64,000 bases of DNA from JAMXLJ01 sp036558745 (GTDB lineage: Bacteria; Actinomycetota; Acidimicrobiia; IMCC26256; JAMXLJ01). The stretch's first letter is position 1, and the number at the start of each line of letters is the position of its first letter. Of this stretch, positions 17,461 to 26,215 are shown one piece after another. The position numbers were made by a program, and so were the translations under genes. The notes under the pieces are model-generated. The model was not told the origin of the DNA. It saw nothing but the letters and a program-made list of their open reading frames with translations, and did not search any database. Where the stretch lies: contig DATBEZ010000003.1 of the NCBI GenBank assembly GCA_036558745.1, positions 186,001 to 250,000 of the forward strand, written 5' to 3'.

Positions 17461-18696
17461 GTGACGACCACCGAGACGAACGCCCCGGCGACGCCCTTCT
17501 CACCAGGTCGGCTGGGACCGTTGACGCTGCGGAACCGCATCATCAAGGCGGCGACCTTCGAGGGCATGGCGCCCCGTCACGTCGTCACGGACTCGCTGAT
17601 CGCCTACCACCGGGCCGTCGCCGCGGGTGGCGTCGCCATGACGACGCTGGCGTACTGCGCGGTCGGCGAGGACGGTCAGGGAGCACCGGGCGAGATCGTC
17701 ATGCGGGAGGAGGCCGTGCCCGGGCTCCGGCGCTTCACCGAGGCGATCCACGAGACCGGCGCGGCGGCGTCGATCCAGCTGGGCCATGCAGGGCCCGTCG
17801 CCGCGGGGACCGGACACCGCGGGCTGGCCCCGTCTCGGGTCTTCGCGCCGCAGGCGATGCGCTTCACCCAGGAGGTCACACCCGACGACATCACGCGCAT
17901 CACGGGCGACTTCGCTCGCGCCGCGATGCTCGCGGTGGACGCGGGCTTCGACGCGGTGGAGCTGCACTTCGGTCACGGGTACCTGCTGAGCGCGTTCATG
18001 AGCCCGCGCCTCAACAAGCGCACCGACCGCTTCGGCGGCTCGGTCGAGAACCGCGCCCGGTTCGCACGCGACGTCGCGCTGGCGGTCCGCGACGCGGTCG
18101 GCCAGGGCGTCGCGGTGCTCGCCAAGCTGAACATGGCCGACGGGGTGCCCGGTGGGTTGTGGCTGGACGACAGCGTCGCCATCGCGCGCCTGCTCGAAGC
18201 CGACGGCGCCCTCGACGCGCTCGAGCTGACGGGCGGCAGCTCGTTCCAGAACCCGATGTACCTCTTCCGCGGCGAAGCCCCGATCGCGGAGATGGCCCAG
18301 GCCTTTCCGCCGCCGCTGCGTCTCGGCTTCAAGCTGACCGCGAAGCGGTTCATGCCCGAGTACCCGTTCGAGGAGGCGTTCTTCCTGCCGTACGCGCGCC
18401 AGTTCCGCGACGCGCTCGACATGCCGCTGATCCTCCTCGGCGGTGTCAACCGCGTCGACACGGTGCAGCGCGCGCTCGACGAAGGCTTCGCGTTCGTGGC
18501 GATGGGCCGCGCGCTCCTGCGCGAGCCGGATCTGGTGGAGCGCTGGCGCAAGGGCGACGTCGACGAGTCGTTGTGCGTCCACTGCAACAAGTGCATGCCG
18601 ACGATCTACCGGGGCACGCACTGCGTGCTCGTCGCACCGGGCGAGCGCCCCGGGTTGGAGACCGGCCGCGTCCTCGCGTCCACGGCCGACGCCTGA
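17461..18696 (+). CDS. NADH:flavin oxidoreductase (Old Yellow Enzyme family)
   Basis: A 411-residue FMN TIM-barrel ene-reductase. LGPLTLRNRIIKAATFEG is the FMN-binding start, IQLGHAGP and ELHFGHGYLLSAFMSPRLNKRTDRFGGS the active-site and signature block. The C-terminal CVHCNKCMPTIYRGTHC Cys cluster is found in single-domain members related to 2,4-dienoyl-CoA reductase, without its second flavin domain. The GTG at 17461 sits directly before the conserved domain; the frame is open far upstream but Arg-rich and unrelated. A SARP-like site precedes it. Confidence 0.88.
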   Translation: MTTTETNAPATPFSPGRLGPLTLRNRIIKAATFEGMAPRHVVTDSLIAYHRAVAAGGVAMTTLAYCAVGEDGQGAPGEIVMREEAVPGLRRFTEAIHETGAAASIQLGHAGPVAAGTGHRGLAPSRVFAPQAMRFTQEVTPDDITRITGDFARAAMLAVDAGFDAVELHFGHGYLLSAFMSPRLNKRTDRFGGSVENRARFARDVALAVRDAVGQGVAVLAKLNMADGVPGGLWLDDSVAIARLLEADGALDALELTGGSSFQNPMYLFRGEAPIAEMAQAFPPPLRLGFKLTAKRFMPEYPFEEAFFLPYARQFRDALDMPLILLGGVNRVDTVQRALDEGFAFVAMGRALLREPDLVERWRKGDVDESLCVHCNKCMPTIYRGTHCVLVAPGERPGLETGRVLASTADA

Positions 18697-18706
18697 GGCG
18701 AGATGC

Positions 18707-19249
18707 TCAGACGGGCTCGAGCGGGCGGTGGGGCTCGGGCGGCAGCTCGGCGACGACGGGATCGCCCGGTCGGACGTCACCGCCGTGCACGACGATCGCC
18801 ATCACGCCCGCCTTGCGCACGACGTTGCCCTCGGCGTCGCGGTCGAGCACCGCGTCCATGAGCCCGGGCGCGACACCGTTGAGCTGCAGGCACGGGTTGC
18901 GCAGCCCGGTGAGCTCGACGACCGCGTCGGGACCGAGGCGCAGACGGGTCCCCACCGGCAGCTCCAGGAGCGGCAGGCCGCGGGTGGTCACGTTCTCACC
19001 CATCGCGCCGGCCGCGACCGTGAGGCCGTCGCGACGCAGCTCGTCGTGGAGCTCCGCGTGCACGAGGTGGACCTGGCGCAGGTTGGGCTGGGTCGGGTCG
19101 CGCCGCACCCGTGACCGGTGCTGCACCATCGCGCCGGCGTGCGCGTCACCCTCCACGCCGAGGCCCGCGACGAGCCTGATCATCTCGCGCGGCGGCTTGG
19201 TCATCGTGTGATCCGGGCTCGCGGCCACCGCTTCGATCGTCCCGCGCAC
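18707..19249 (-). CDS. MOSC-domain protein
   Basis: A 180-residue MOSC (molybdenum cofactor sulfurase C-terminal) domain, which binds molybdenum cofactor or sulfur carriers. GLGVEGDAHAG opens the domain, GENVTTRGL and ELTGLRNPCLQL follow; the Cys in NPC is the conserved sulfur-handling residue. The GTG start keeps the first strand of the domain. Convergent with the oxidoreductase, 10 bp away, and divergent from the Ddn-like gene. Confidence 0.88.
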   Translation of the reverse strand: MRGTIEAVAASPDHTMTKPPREMIRLVAGLGVEGDAHAGAMVQHRSRVRRDPTQPNLRQVHLVHAELHDELRRDGLTVAAGAMGENVTTRGLPLLELPVGTRLRLGPDAVVELTGLRNPCLQLNGVAPGLMDAVLDRDAEGNVVRKAGVMAIVVHGGDVRPGDPVVAELPPEPHRPLEPV

Positions 19250-19313
19250 GGGTCCGGTCTATCTTGCTGGACGCCGCGGGCGCACGAGGTTTTCGCGTCG
19301 ACATGGAGGACGC

Positions 19314-19790
19314 ATGGAGAGCCAGAAGGTCGAGCAGGTGTGGGAGACGCCCTCGCTCGAGGAGATCCCGGTGATCAGCAAGATGCACGTCGAGGCGATG
19401 GAGTCGTCCGACGACGACATGGTCTGGGTGCAGGCCGGGATGCACCACGTCGTCGTGCGCACGATCGGCCGCAAGTCGGGCAAGGAGCACAAGGTCGCGC
19501 TGCCCACGTGGCGCGATCCCCACGGCAACCGCATCGTGGTCGCGTCGTACGCCGGCGCGCCGCAGGATCCGTCGTGGTTCCTCAACCTGCGCGACCGCGA
19601 CGCGAACCCCGAGGTGCTGTGTCGCGTGCAGGGCGGCGCATTCTGGTCGCGTCCGGAGATCCTCGAGGGTGACGACTACGACCGCACGTGGACCGGTCTC
19701 GTCGCCGACCGCGCGTGGTACACCGACTACCAAGCCAAGACCGAACGGCGGATCCCGCTCGTCCGTCTCCCCGAGACGCGCCCGGCCTGA
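19314..19790 (+). CDS. Ddn-like F420-dependent nitroreductase-family protein
   Basis: A 158-residue split beta-barrel of the deazaflavin-dependent nitroreductase family (TIGR00026), related to mycobacterial Ddn that activates nitroimidazoles. TIGRKSGKEHKVALP is the F420 phosphate-binding block, VVASYAGAPQDPSWFLNL the core, and TERRIPLVRL the end. GGAGG lies 4 bp before the ATG. Natural substrate unknown; quinones are known for relatives. Confidence 0.88.
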   Translation: MESQKVEQVWETPSLEEIPVISKMHVEAMESSDDDMVWVQAGMHHVVVRTIGRKSGKEHKVALPTWRDPHGNRIVVASYAGAPQDPSWFLNLRDRDANPEVLCRVQGGAFWSRPEILEGDDYDRTWTGLVADRAWYTDYQAKTERRIPLVRLPETRPA

Positions 19791-19819
19791 CGTTCCCCGA
19801 TTCCGGTTCGGGGCGTCAG
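19787..19819. terminator. hairpin between convergent genes
   Basis: CTGACG and CCCCGA on the left pair with TCGGGG and CGTCAG on the right, with a 2-nt bulge and a 7-nt loop. It overlaps both stop codons of the Ddn-like and TauD genes and can stop both transcripts. Confidence 0.65.
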
Positions 19820-20799
19820 CTGAACGTCGCGCCGGCGAGCGCGAACGACTCCGAGCCGTCGGGCCCGACGGGCACGTCGCCCGCGAGGGTGATGCGCTGC
19901 ATGGAGCGGCGCGCGCCGGACGGCACGTCCGTCGGGACGAGATGCGCGGTGGCGCGGTTGTCCCAGAACGCGATGCTGTCGGGCTGCCACCGGAAGCGGA
20001 CCGTGAACTCCGGGTTGCTGAGGTGCTCGTAGAGCATGGCCAGGAGATGCCGTCCTTCCTGGCGCGAGAGCTCGACGATGTGACTGGTGAAGTTGGGGTT
20101 CACGAACAGGGCGCGCTCACCCGTCTCGGGATGGACACGCACGACGGGGTGTTGCGCGCGCAGGTCCTGCGCCTGGAACTGCTGCTGCAACTCCGGCGAG
20201 AGCTCACCACGAGACAACGGGAGCACGTTGTGGTGCACCGCGTGCAGCTCGTCGACGAGCGCGCGCACCGGCGCGGACAGGCGCTCGTACGCGACGACGA
20301 GGTTGGTCCACTGGGTGTCGCCGCCGTACTCGGGCACGATCACGCCCCGCAGGATCGAACCCATCGGCGGGTTGGGCACGAACGTCACGTCGGTGTGCCA
20401 ACGGCTCTCGATCGACGGGCCGCCGCGGGCCCCTCCCGATGCCGCGTCGTCGCGGCCCTTGCGCTCCGCGCGCGCGAAGCGTTCGTTGTCGAGCAGCAGG
20501 ATCTCGGGATGATCGGGGAACGCGGCCGGCAGCGTCGGGTGCGCCGGCGTCACCTCGCCGAACGCGCGACCGAACGCGACGTGCTGGTCCTGGGTGACGT
20601 GCTGGTCGCGGAAGAAGACGACCTTCCAGCGCAGCAACGTGGCTCGGATCGCCTCGACCACCTCCGGCGCCAGCGGACGGGTCAGGTCGACGCCGTGGAT
20701 CTCGGCGCCGATATGACCCGCCTGGGGCCGGACCTCCAGCCCCAGGGCGGCCGCCTCTGCCGGGTCGATTCCGTTGGCACCCCGCGTGCCCGTCGTCAT
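19816..20799 (-). CDS. TauD/TfdA-family dioxygenase
   Basis: A 327-residue Fe(II)/2-oxoglutarate dioxygenase. GAEIHGVDLTRPL opens the fold, SRWHTDVTF holds the HxD metal pair, HLVPTD the distal His, and RRSMQRITL the Arg that binds 2-oxoglutarate. The family releases sulfite from taurine or alkyl sulfates, or oxidises phenoxyacids. The ATG at 20799 has GAGGAG at the right distance; an upstream start 18 codons earlier lacks one. No sulfonate transporter is nearby. Confidence 0.88.
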   Translation of the reverse strand: MTTGTRGANGIDPAEAAALGLEVRPQAGHIGAEIHGVDLTRPLAPEVVEAIRATLLRWKVVFFRDQHVTQDQHVAFGRAFGEVTPAHPTLPAAFPDHPEILLLDNERFARAERKGRDDAASGGARGGPSIESRWHTDVTFVPNPPMGSILRGVIVPEYGGDTQWTNLVVAYERLSAPVRALVDELHAVHHNVLPLSRGELSPELQQQFQAQDLRAQHPVVRVHPETGERALFVNPNFTSHIVELSRQEGRHLLAMLYEHLSNPEFTVRFRWQPDSIAFWDNRATAHLVPTDVPSGARRSMQRITLAGDVPVGPDGSESFALAGATFS

Positions 20800-21091
20800 C
20801 CCGTCGCTCCTCACGCGCGTGACGGCGCGACGCGCCGCCCGATGGAGGCGCATTCGAGCACGCGCCGGGCTCTCATGTCATCGAAAACGGCTGCCTTGTG
20901 CGCCGATGGTGGCGGTTCGCACCACCTGTTCCGGGCCCAAGGAATTTCCGAGGCACAATCGCTCCAAAATGCGTGCTTAACTGGCGCCGCGGTTGGTGCC
21001 GCGTGGTTCTGAGCCGGTCGGCCAGGCGGGGTCGGCGGTCCGGTCCCGCGGCACGCGACCGGGGGCCTGCACGTCGAGCCGCGAGGCGAGG
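20800..21091. other. 292-bp divergent intergenic region
   Basis: Lies between the TauD and PAS-LuxR starts. The part from ~20870 to 20985 is markedly richer in A and T than its surroundings (runs such as GAAAAC, AATTTCC and AAAATG), as expected of promoters for both genes. I see no clear palindrome or coding frame. Confidence 0.4.
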
Positions 21092-22216
21092 ATGATCCGC
21101 GTTGCTACCGGAAACCACGATGCGCGTGGGTATCTCTCGTCGCGCACTCCCGACGAGGCGGCGCGCGAGTGGTTCGAGCTCACGGCCGCCATGTCACCCT
21201 TCGTCGTCGCGGTCGTCGACGCGGTCGACTTCCGGCTCGTGCACGCCAACGACGCGTACGCGGCCGCGTTCGGCGAGGAGCTCGAGCAGCTGATCGGGCG
21301 ATCCGTCGTCGACAACGCCCCCGCCGACGAGCTCCCCGAGATCCGCACCCGGATGCTCGCGGTGCTCCAGGGCAAGACCCCGCAGTTCGTGTTCACCCGG
21401 AAGTTCCGCCGGCGCGACGGCTCGACGTTCACGGCCGAGTGCGGTGTCGGCGGTCTGCGCGACGAGAGCGGTCGCGTGCGCTATCTCCTGGTGCAGGCGC
21501 GACCACTCGAGGATGTGCCCAAGATCGACCCCGACGGGACGAGCCGCACGCTCACCTTCCTCAAGCCGCTGCTGCGCCGCAGCGCCGACCTCGTGGTCGT
21601 GCTCGACGTCGCCGGCCGCACGGTGTGGGCCGGCAACTCGCTGCGCGACTGGCTCGGCGACGAGGCGGTCGCGCACGGATGCGACATCTTCGACGCCGTG
21701 GAGCGCGAGGACGCGACGCGGCTCGCCGCGTTCGTCGCCGCGGCGACCGCGAGCACCGACGTCACCGGGCCCTGCCGGGTGCGCATGGGCACGCCTACAT
21801 CGACGCAGGACGTCGAGGTCTTCGCGTGCGGCCTGCCCGCCGACTCCACGCTCGTCTTCGCGCTCGTGCGCCGCTGCCTGTCGGCGGAGGAGCACGCGGC
21901 CACGCGGCACGAACGCGACCTCGAACGCTCGTTGCGCGAGATCATGCGCAGCGCGGCCGAGGTCCTCGGTGAGGCGGGCGAGGGCTTCTACGGGACGTTG
22001 CCGCCCGAGGTGGACTCGCTGACGACGCGTGAGCGCGAGATTCTCCTCCTGCTGCTGCGTGGGCACCGCGTGTCGACGATCGCGTCGCGCCTCTACCTCG
22101 CGCCCGGAACCATCCGGAACCACCTGTCGCGCATCTTCCAGAAGCTCGGGGTGCGCTCGCAGTCGGAGCTCCTCGACCGCCTGCACTCGTCGGCCGACGA
22201 GCTCGCGCCGCAGTAG
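21092..22216 (+). CDS. PAS-domain LuxR-family transcriptional regulator
   Basis: A 374-residue regulator. A PAS-like fold (SPFVVAVVDAVDFRLVHAN and GRSVVDNAP, residues ~30-140), a second PAS-like segment (DLVVVLDVAGRTVWAG, ~155-260), then a C-terminal LuxR helix-turn-helix starting LTTREREILLLLLRG with recognition helix GTIRNHLSRIFQKLG. No kinase or receiver domain, so the PAS segments probably sense ligand or redox directly. The ATG has GAGGCGAG 2-3 bp upstream; a GTG 99 bp earlier has an Arg-rich leader. Divergent from TauD. Confidence 0.85.
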   Translation: MIRVATGNHDARGYLSSRTPDEAAREWFELTAAMSPFVVAVVDAVDFRLVHANDAYAAAFGEELEQLIGRSVVDNAPADELPEIRTRMLAVLQGKTPQFVFTRKFRRRDGSTFTAECGVGGLRDESGRVRYLLVQARPLEDVPKIDPDGTSRTLTFLKPLLRRSADLVVVLDVAGRTVWAGNSLRDWLGDEAVAHGCDIFDAVEREDATRLAAFVAAATASTDVTGPCRVRMGTPTSTQDVEVFACGLPADSTLVFALVRRCLSAEEHAATRHERDLERSLREIMRSAAEVLGEAGEGFYGTLPPEVDSLTTREREILLLLLRGHRVSTIASRLYLAPGTIRNHLSRIFQKLGVRSQSELLDRLHSSADELAPQ

Positions 22217-22243
22217 TTCCGTCGCGTCCAAAGCGTCGCGCGC

Positions 22244-23149
22244 TCAGGCGGCCGCATCGAAGCGCACGCCGCCGGCCTCGGTCGTCCACGTGGACCCGTC
22301 GGCGCGCACCGTCAATGCAGCCGCGCCCAAGGACGCGACGAGATCGAGCCCGGCCTTCGCGCCGGCGACGAACGCGGCTTTGGCGAGCACCTCCGCCTGC
22401 CAGGCCTCGGCCGCGACCACGGTGACCGCGGGAGCGTCGGTCGCCGACGGCGCGCCCGTCCGCGGGTCGATGAGGTGGTGACGCGCGACGCCGTCATTCT
22501 TCCAACGCCGGCGGACGCGACTGCTCGTCGCGACACCGCCGTCGCGCAGACCCACACGCGCGATCGGCGCGGGATCGAGCGGTCCCTCGACGTCGATGCA
22601 CCACCCGAGCCCGGTCGGGCTCTCCCCCGCCACGCGCAGGTCGCCCCCGACGTTCACCAGCGCGCCTGCGGCACCGGCGTCGAGCAGCTCTTCGGTGAGG
22701 AGATCCGCCGCGAGCCCCTTGCCCACGCCGCCGGGGTCGAAGCCGACCCCGCGCGGGAACCAGACCAATCCGTGCGGATCGACGGTCACATCCGCGGCGC
22801 CGCGCCGCATCGTCGAAGCCCCGGGGCCGGCGTCCTGCTCGAGCAACTCGAACGAGCGGTCGTAGCCGGCCCGGATCACGTCGCCGAGGACCGTGGGGTC
22901 GAAGAGGCCGCCCGTCAGGCGCCACCCGTCGAGCGCGCGCTCGACGAGCACGCGGGTGTCGCGGGACACGACGACAGGGTCACCCGCGTGCGCGTTCATG
23001 CGACTGACCTCGCTGCCGGGCAGGAAGCGGCTCCATCGGTGCTCGAGCTCGCCGACGCGCCGCCGGGCCCCGAGGAGCAGCTCCGGCTCGCCGACGACGA
23101 CCACATGGACGTCGCTGCCCATCGCGCGCCAGGTCGCCTCAGCTGCCAT
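22244..23149 (-). CDS. apbE: FAD:protein FMN transferase
   Basis: A 301-residue ApbE-family enzyme that uses FAD to attach FMN to a Thr/Ser of a target flavoprotein outside or at the membrane. WSRFLPGSEVSRMN, FDPGGVGKGLAADLL, VNVGGDLRVAG and HHLIDPRTGAP are the family's binding and Mg-site blocks. No signal peptide is evident. Its start overlaps the Ser-rich gene's end by 11 bp. No FMN-binding-domain target or ferric-reductase gene is adjacent. Confidence 0.92.
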   Translation of the reverse strand: MAAEATWRAMGSDVHVVVVGEPELLLGARRRVGELEHRWSRFLPGSEVSRMNAHAGDPVVVSRDTRVLVERALDGWRLTGGLFDPTVLGDVIRAGYDRSFELLEQDAGPGASTMRRGAADVTVDPHGLVWFPRGVGFDPGGVGKGLAADLLTEELLDAGAAGALVNVGGDLRVAGESPTGLGWCIDVEGPLDPAPIARVGLRDGGVATSSRVRRRWKNDGVARHHLIDPRTGAPSATDAPAVTVVAAEAWQAEVLAKAAFVAGAKAGLDLVASLGAAALTVRADGSTWTTEAGGVRFDAAA

Positions 23150-23468
23150 GGGTCGTGCTCTGTGACGAGGCGGAGGTCGCCGACTGCGACCCGGACGCGG
23201 AGACGGATCCGCTCGAGCTCGACGTGGTGGAGCTCGAGCTCGAGCTGCTCGCGGTCGTCGAGCTGGTCGAGCTGCCGGAGGTGCTCCCGTTGGTCGAGGT
23301 CGTCCCCGTCGCGTTGGTGGTCGCGCCGTTCTTGTGCGTCGCCGCGAGGCAACCGCCGAGGCCGACGAAGCCGGTCACGCTCAACGCGGTGACGATGCGA
23401 CGGGCCCGCCACGCCGGTGACCGGCGTGGGGTGCCCGTCCGTGTCGTGCGTGCTCGCGATGTGTCCAT
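23139..23468 (-). CDS. Ser/Thr-rich single-span membrane protein upstream of apbE
   Basis: A 109-residue protein with a basic N-terminus, one hydrophobic segment (IVTALSVTGFVGLGGCLAAT, ~25-45) and a C-terminal half made almost only of Ser, Thr and Gly. The Cys in GGCLAAT could be a lipidation site, but the context is not a clean lipobox. Similar Ser-rich proteins precede apbE in other actinobacteria, in my recollection. The tail is rich in Thr/Ser but lacks a clear flavinylation motif; it may be a cell-wall spacer. Confidence 0.7.
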   Translation of the reverse strand: MDTSRARTTRTGTPRRSPAWRARRIVTALSVTGFVGLGGCLAATHKNGATTNATGTTSTNGSTSGSSTSSTTASSSSSSSTTSSSSGSVSASGSQSATSASSQSTTHGS

Positions 23469-23558
23469 GCCGAGCAGCGTGAGCGAGACGCCTGTGGATC
23501 GGCTGTGGAGAGGCTGGACGACCTCGTAGAGCTCGCGAGCGCGATCAGCGACCCGCGG

Positions 23559-25049
23559 TCACAGCCAGTCGGTGAGCGTCTTCGTGTCGAGCGTGCGCCA
23601 GACCTCGGGCCAGCGGCGGCGCAGGTCGTCCTGACGCGCGCGCATGACACCGGCGAGCTCGCCGGCCACGAACGCGAGCTGGGGACGGTCGGTGTCGCGG
23701 GCGGCGTCGGCGAGCCACGCGCGTGCGACGACGAGATCCTGATGCTCGCCGAGCACGTCCTGCAGCGCCGCGAGTCGCGACGCCATCCGGCGCGCGTGTG
23801 CACCGCTCACCGGCGCCACCGCCTCGGTCGCGTACCGGGCGCGCTTCGCCTTGATGCGGAGCTGGTGCAGCTCGGTGTCCGGCGCCTTCCGGTCCATCCG
23901 GCGTGCCTTCTTGCGGACGCGCTTCCACGGCGTGCGTACGAGCTCCGGCAACGCGGCGGCCCCGCGTCGGTGCGCACGCGAGCGGCGCAGGCGTGGCGAG
24001 CGGGCCGCGTCGACGAGTCGGTTCAGCAGCCGCACGTAGCGGTCGGAGCGCATGTCGGTGAGCAACACCTCGCGCGCCTCCTCGCGCTGGGCCGCGAGCC
24101 GGGCGAGGATCTCCTCGACCTCGGGAGCGTGGTCGGGTGGCAGCGCGCGGGCCTGGGTCCGCAGCAGGTCGCCGAGCACGTCCGCGTCGCGGACGGCACC
24201 GAGCGCACCGCCGATCCACTTGAGCTCGTCGCGCAGGGCGCCGGCCCATTCGTGGTCGAGGAGCGGGTCGAACGTCCGCAGGTCGGAGCGCAGACGCCGG
24301 GTCGCGACACGCGCCTGGTGCACGCCCTCCGGATCCGTGCCGATGCGTACGAGCGCGTCGTGCGCGAGCAGGCGTGCGACCGACGACGCGATGGCGGCGC
24401 GGACGACGCGACCGGACCGGGACCGCGGCCCGACGCGCGGCACGACGACGTCGGGCGGCGCGAGCGCGCGCCGCCCGATCGCCTTGGCGATCTTCGGGAC
24501 CGGGCGAGCGCGTCCGGCACCGGCGTGCTGGAGGAACCGGACCAACCGCTTCGCGTCGCGGCGGCGGGCGTCCTCGGCCAGCTCGACCTCGAGCTCACGC
24601 CACTGCTTCGTCACCCGTTCGCGCTTGAGCACCGTCACGTGGTCGTCCACGACCTCGGCCGCGTGATGACCGCTGTGATCCGCCAGCTCGTAGCGGTGAC
24701 GCCGCGTCGCGATGCGGGCCACCACGTCGACGGGCACGGCGCGCGTGAACGCGATCACGAGATCGAGCACGTTCCGCGGCGGCGTGCCGGGCTCGCCGGC
24801 GAACGTGTGCTCGTGCCGGGTCAGCATCGCGTCGCTCTCGCCCTCCGGGAGCTTCACCGTCCACCCCTCGGGCTCGCGGTAGCGGAGACTCGCGCCCCAG
24901 CGGATCAGGCGCAGGTCACGGGTGTCGTAGTAGTCGGCGCGCAGGTCGATGACCTCGGTCTTGACGACCTGCAGCCGGCGCACGGCGCGCCCCAGCTTCG
25001 GCATCCGGAATTTCCGCCGCACGTCGAGCTTCACTTCGCGCTCGCGCAT
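23559..25049 (-). CDS. CYTH and CHAD domain protein
   Basis: A 496-residue protein. The CYTH domain (residues ~1-200) opens with the ExExK-like EREVKLDV and contains paired Arg/Lys/Glu strands of a triphosphate tunnel; the CHAD domain (~210-490) has the conserved His/Arg helices (VHQARVATRRLRSDLRTF, ELHQLRIKAKRARYATE). CYTH-CHAD proteins are linked to inorganic polyphosphate binding or hydrolysis. The ATG at 25049 starts at the motif; a GTG at 25067 would add six residues. Confidence 0.93.
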   Translation of the reverse strand: MREREVKLDVRRKFRMPKLGRAVRRLQVVKTEVIDLRADYYDTRDLRLIRWGASLRYREPEGWTVKLPEGESDAMLTRHEHTFAGEPGTPPRNVLDLVIAFTRAVPVDVVARIATRRHRYELADHSGHHAAEVVDDHVTVLKRERVTKQWRELEVELAEDARRRDAKRLVRFLQHAGAGRARPVPKIAKAIGRRALAPPDVVVPRVGPRSRSGRVVRAAIASSVARLLAHDALVRIGTDPEGVHQARVATRRLRSDLRTFDPLLDHEWAGALRDELKWIGGALGAVRDADVLGDLLRTQARALPPDHAPEVEEILARLAAQREEAREVLLTDMRSDRYVRLLNRLVDAARSPRLRRSRAHRRGAAALPELVRTPWKRVRKKARRMDRKAPDTELHQLRIKAKRARYATEAVAPVSGAHARRMASRLAALQDVLGEHQDLVVARAWLADAARDTDRPQLAFVAGELAGVMRARQDDLRRRWPEVWRTLDTKTLTDWL

Positions 25050-25168
25050 CTCCCTACTGTGCCTCACCGGGCGGCTCGGGAACTACTGCGGGTCTCCACC
25101 GCGCTTCGGCGTGACGCTCCCGTTACGGTTCCGGACCGCGACCTGTGCGCGTCGCCGTCGGAGGCTCT

Positions 25169-26215
25169 GTGACACTCGTGGCCCACCGTGACCCAACCGT
25201 GCTGCGCGACGGCCTGACCCGCTGGTTCGCGGCGCGCTGGGACCCCGTCGGAGCACGGATCGACGCGCTGGAGCACGCCGCCGTCGGCTACTCCAGCGAG
25301 ACGATCCTCGTCGACGTCGTCTGGGACGGGCCCGACGGGCGGCGTTGCGAGTCCGTCGTCGTGCGCATGGCACCGGCGACGGTGGGGACGTTCGCCGACT
25401 ACGACCTCACCGTCCAGGCCCGGGCCCACGAGCTCGCGGCGCGCGCCGGCGTGCCCGTCGCCACGCCGTTCGTCGTCGAGACCGACCCGACCTGGTTGGG
25501 CGATCCGTTCGCGGTGATGCCACGCGTCGAGGGGCACATCGCAGGGGAGTCGGCCGCGCACGACCGCTGGATCACGAGCCTCGAACCCGCGCGGCAACGC
25601 CGGCTCCACACCAATTTCGTCGACGCGCTGGCCCGGATCCACGACGCCGACTGGTCCCACGGCGACGCCGATGGGCTCGTTCCCCGTCGCGACGTCGCGG
25701 CCGAGCTCGAGCGCTGGGCGCGTTACCTGGACTGGTCGTCGGATGGTGAGCCGCTGCCCGCGCTCGTCGACGCCTTGGCCTGGTGCCGGACGCACGCGCC
25801 CGACGACGAAGGCGCCGACGCTCGCGCCGCGTTGTTGTGGGGCGACGTGCGCCTGGGAAACGTCGTCTTCGGCGACGACCTCTCCGTGCGCGCCGTGCTC
25901 GACTGGGACATGACCTCAATCGGTCGGCCCGAGCACGACGTCGCGTGGCTGACGACGCTCGAGTCGACGATGGCCGAGCTGACCGGTCGGCGCGTACCGG
26001 GCTTCCTCGATCGCTCCGGGGTGATCGAGCACTACGAGCGGGTGGCGGGCCGTACGTTGCACGACCTCGACTGGTACGAGGCGTTCGCGCTGGTGCGCAG
26101 CACCGCGATCATGGTGCGCATCGGGCTGCTGCGTCGCGAGGCCGGTGATCCCAGCCGCTCCCTCGTCGAGGAGAACCCGATCCTGCCGTTGCTGCTCCGA
26201 CGGATACACGCATGA
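25169..26215 (+). CDS. phosphotransferase-family (APH-like) protein
   Basis: A 348-residue kinase-like protein of the aminoglycoside phosphotransferase/ACAD10 group. The catalytic loop reads LLWGDVRLGNVVF (Asp and Asn kept, the usual His before GD replaced by Trp, as in many actinobacterial relatives) and LDWDMTSIG is the metal loop. GGAGG lies before the GTG at 25169. It overlaps the acyl-CoA ligase gene in an ATGA, so it is probably a lipid-metabolism kinase rather than a drug resistance enzyme. Confidence 0.85.
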   Translation: MTLVAHRDPTVLRDGLTRWFAARWDPVGARIDALEHAAVGYSSETILVDVVWDGPDGRRCESVVVRMAPATVGTFADYDLTVQARAHELAARAGVPVATPFVVETDPTWLGDPFAVMPRVEGHIAGESAAHDRWITSLEPARQRRLHTNFVDALARIHDADWSHGDADGLVPRRDVAAELERWARYLDWSSDGEPLPALVDALAWCRTHAPDDEGADARAALLWGDVRLGNVVFGDDLSVRAVLDWDMTSIGRPEHDVAWLTTLESTMAELTGRRVPGFLDRSGVIEHYERVAGRTLHDLDWYEAFALVRSTAIMVRIGLLRREAGDPSRSLVEENPILPLLLRRIHA

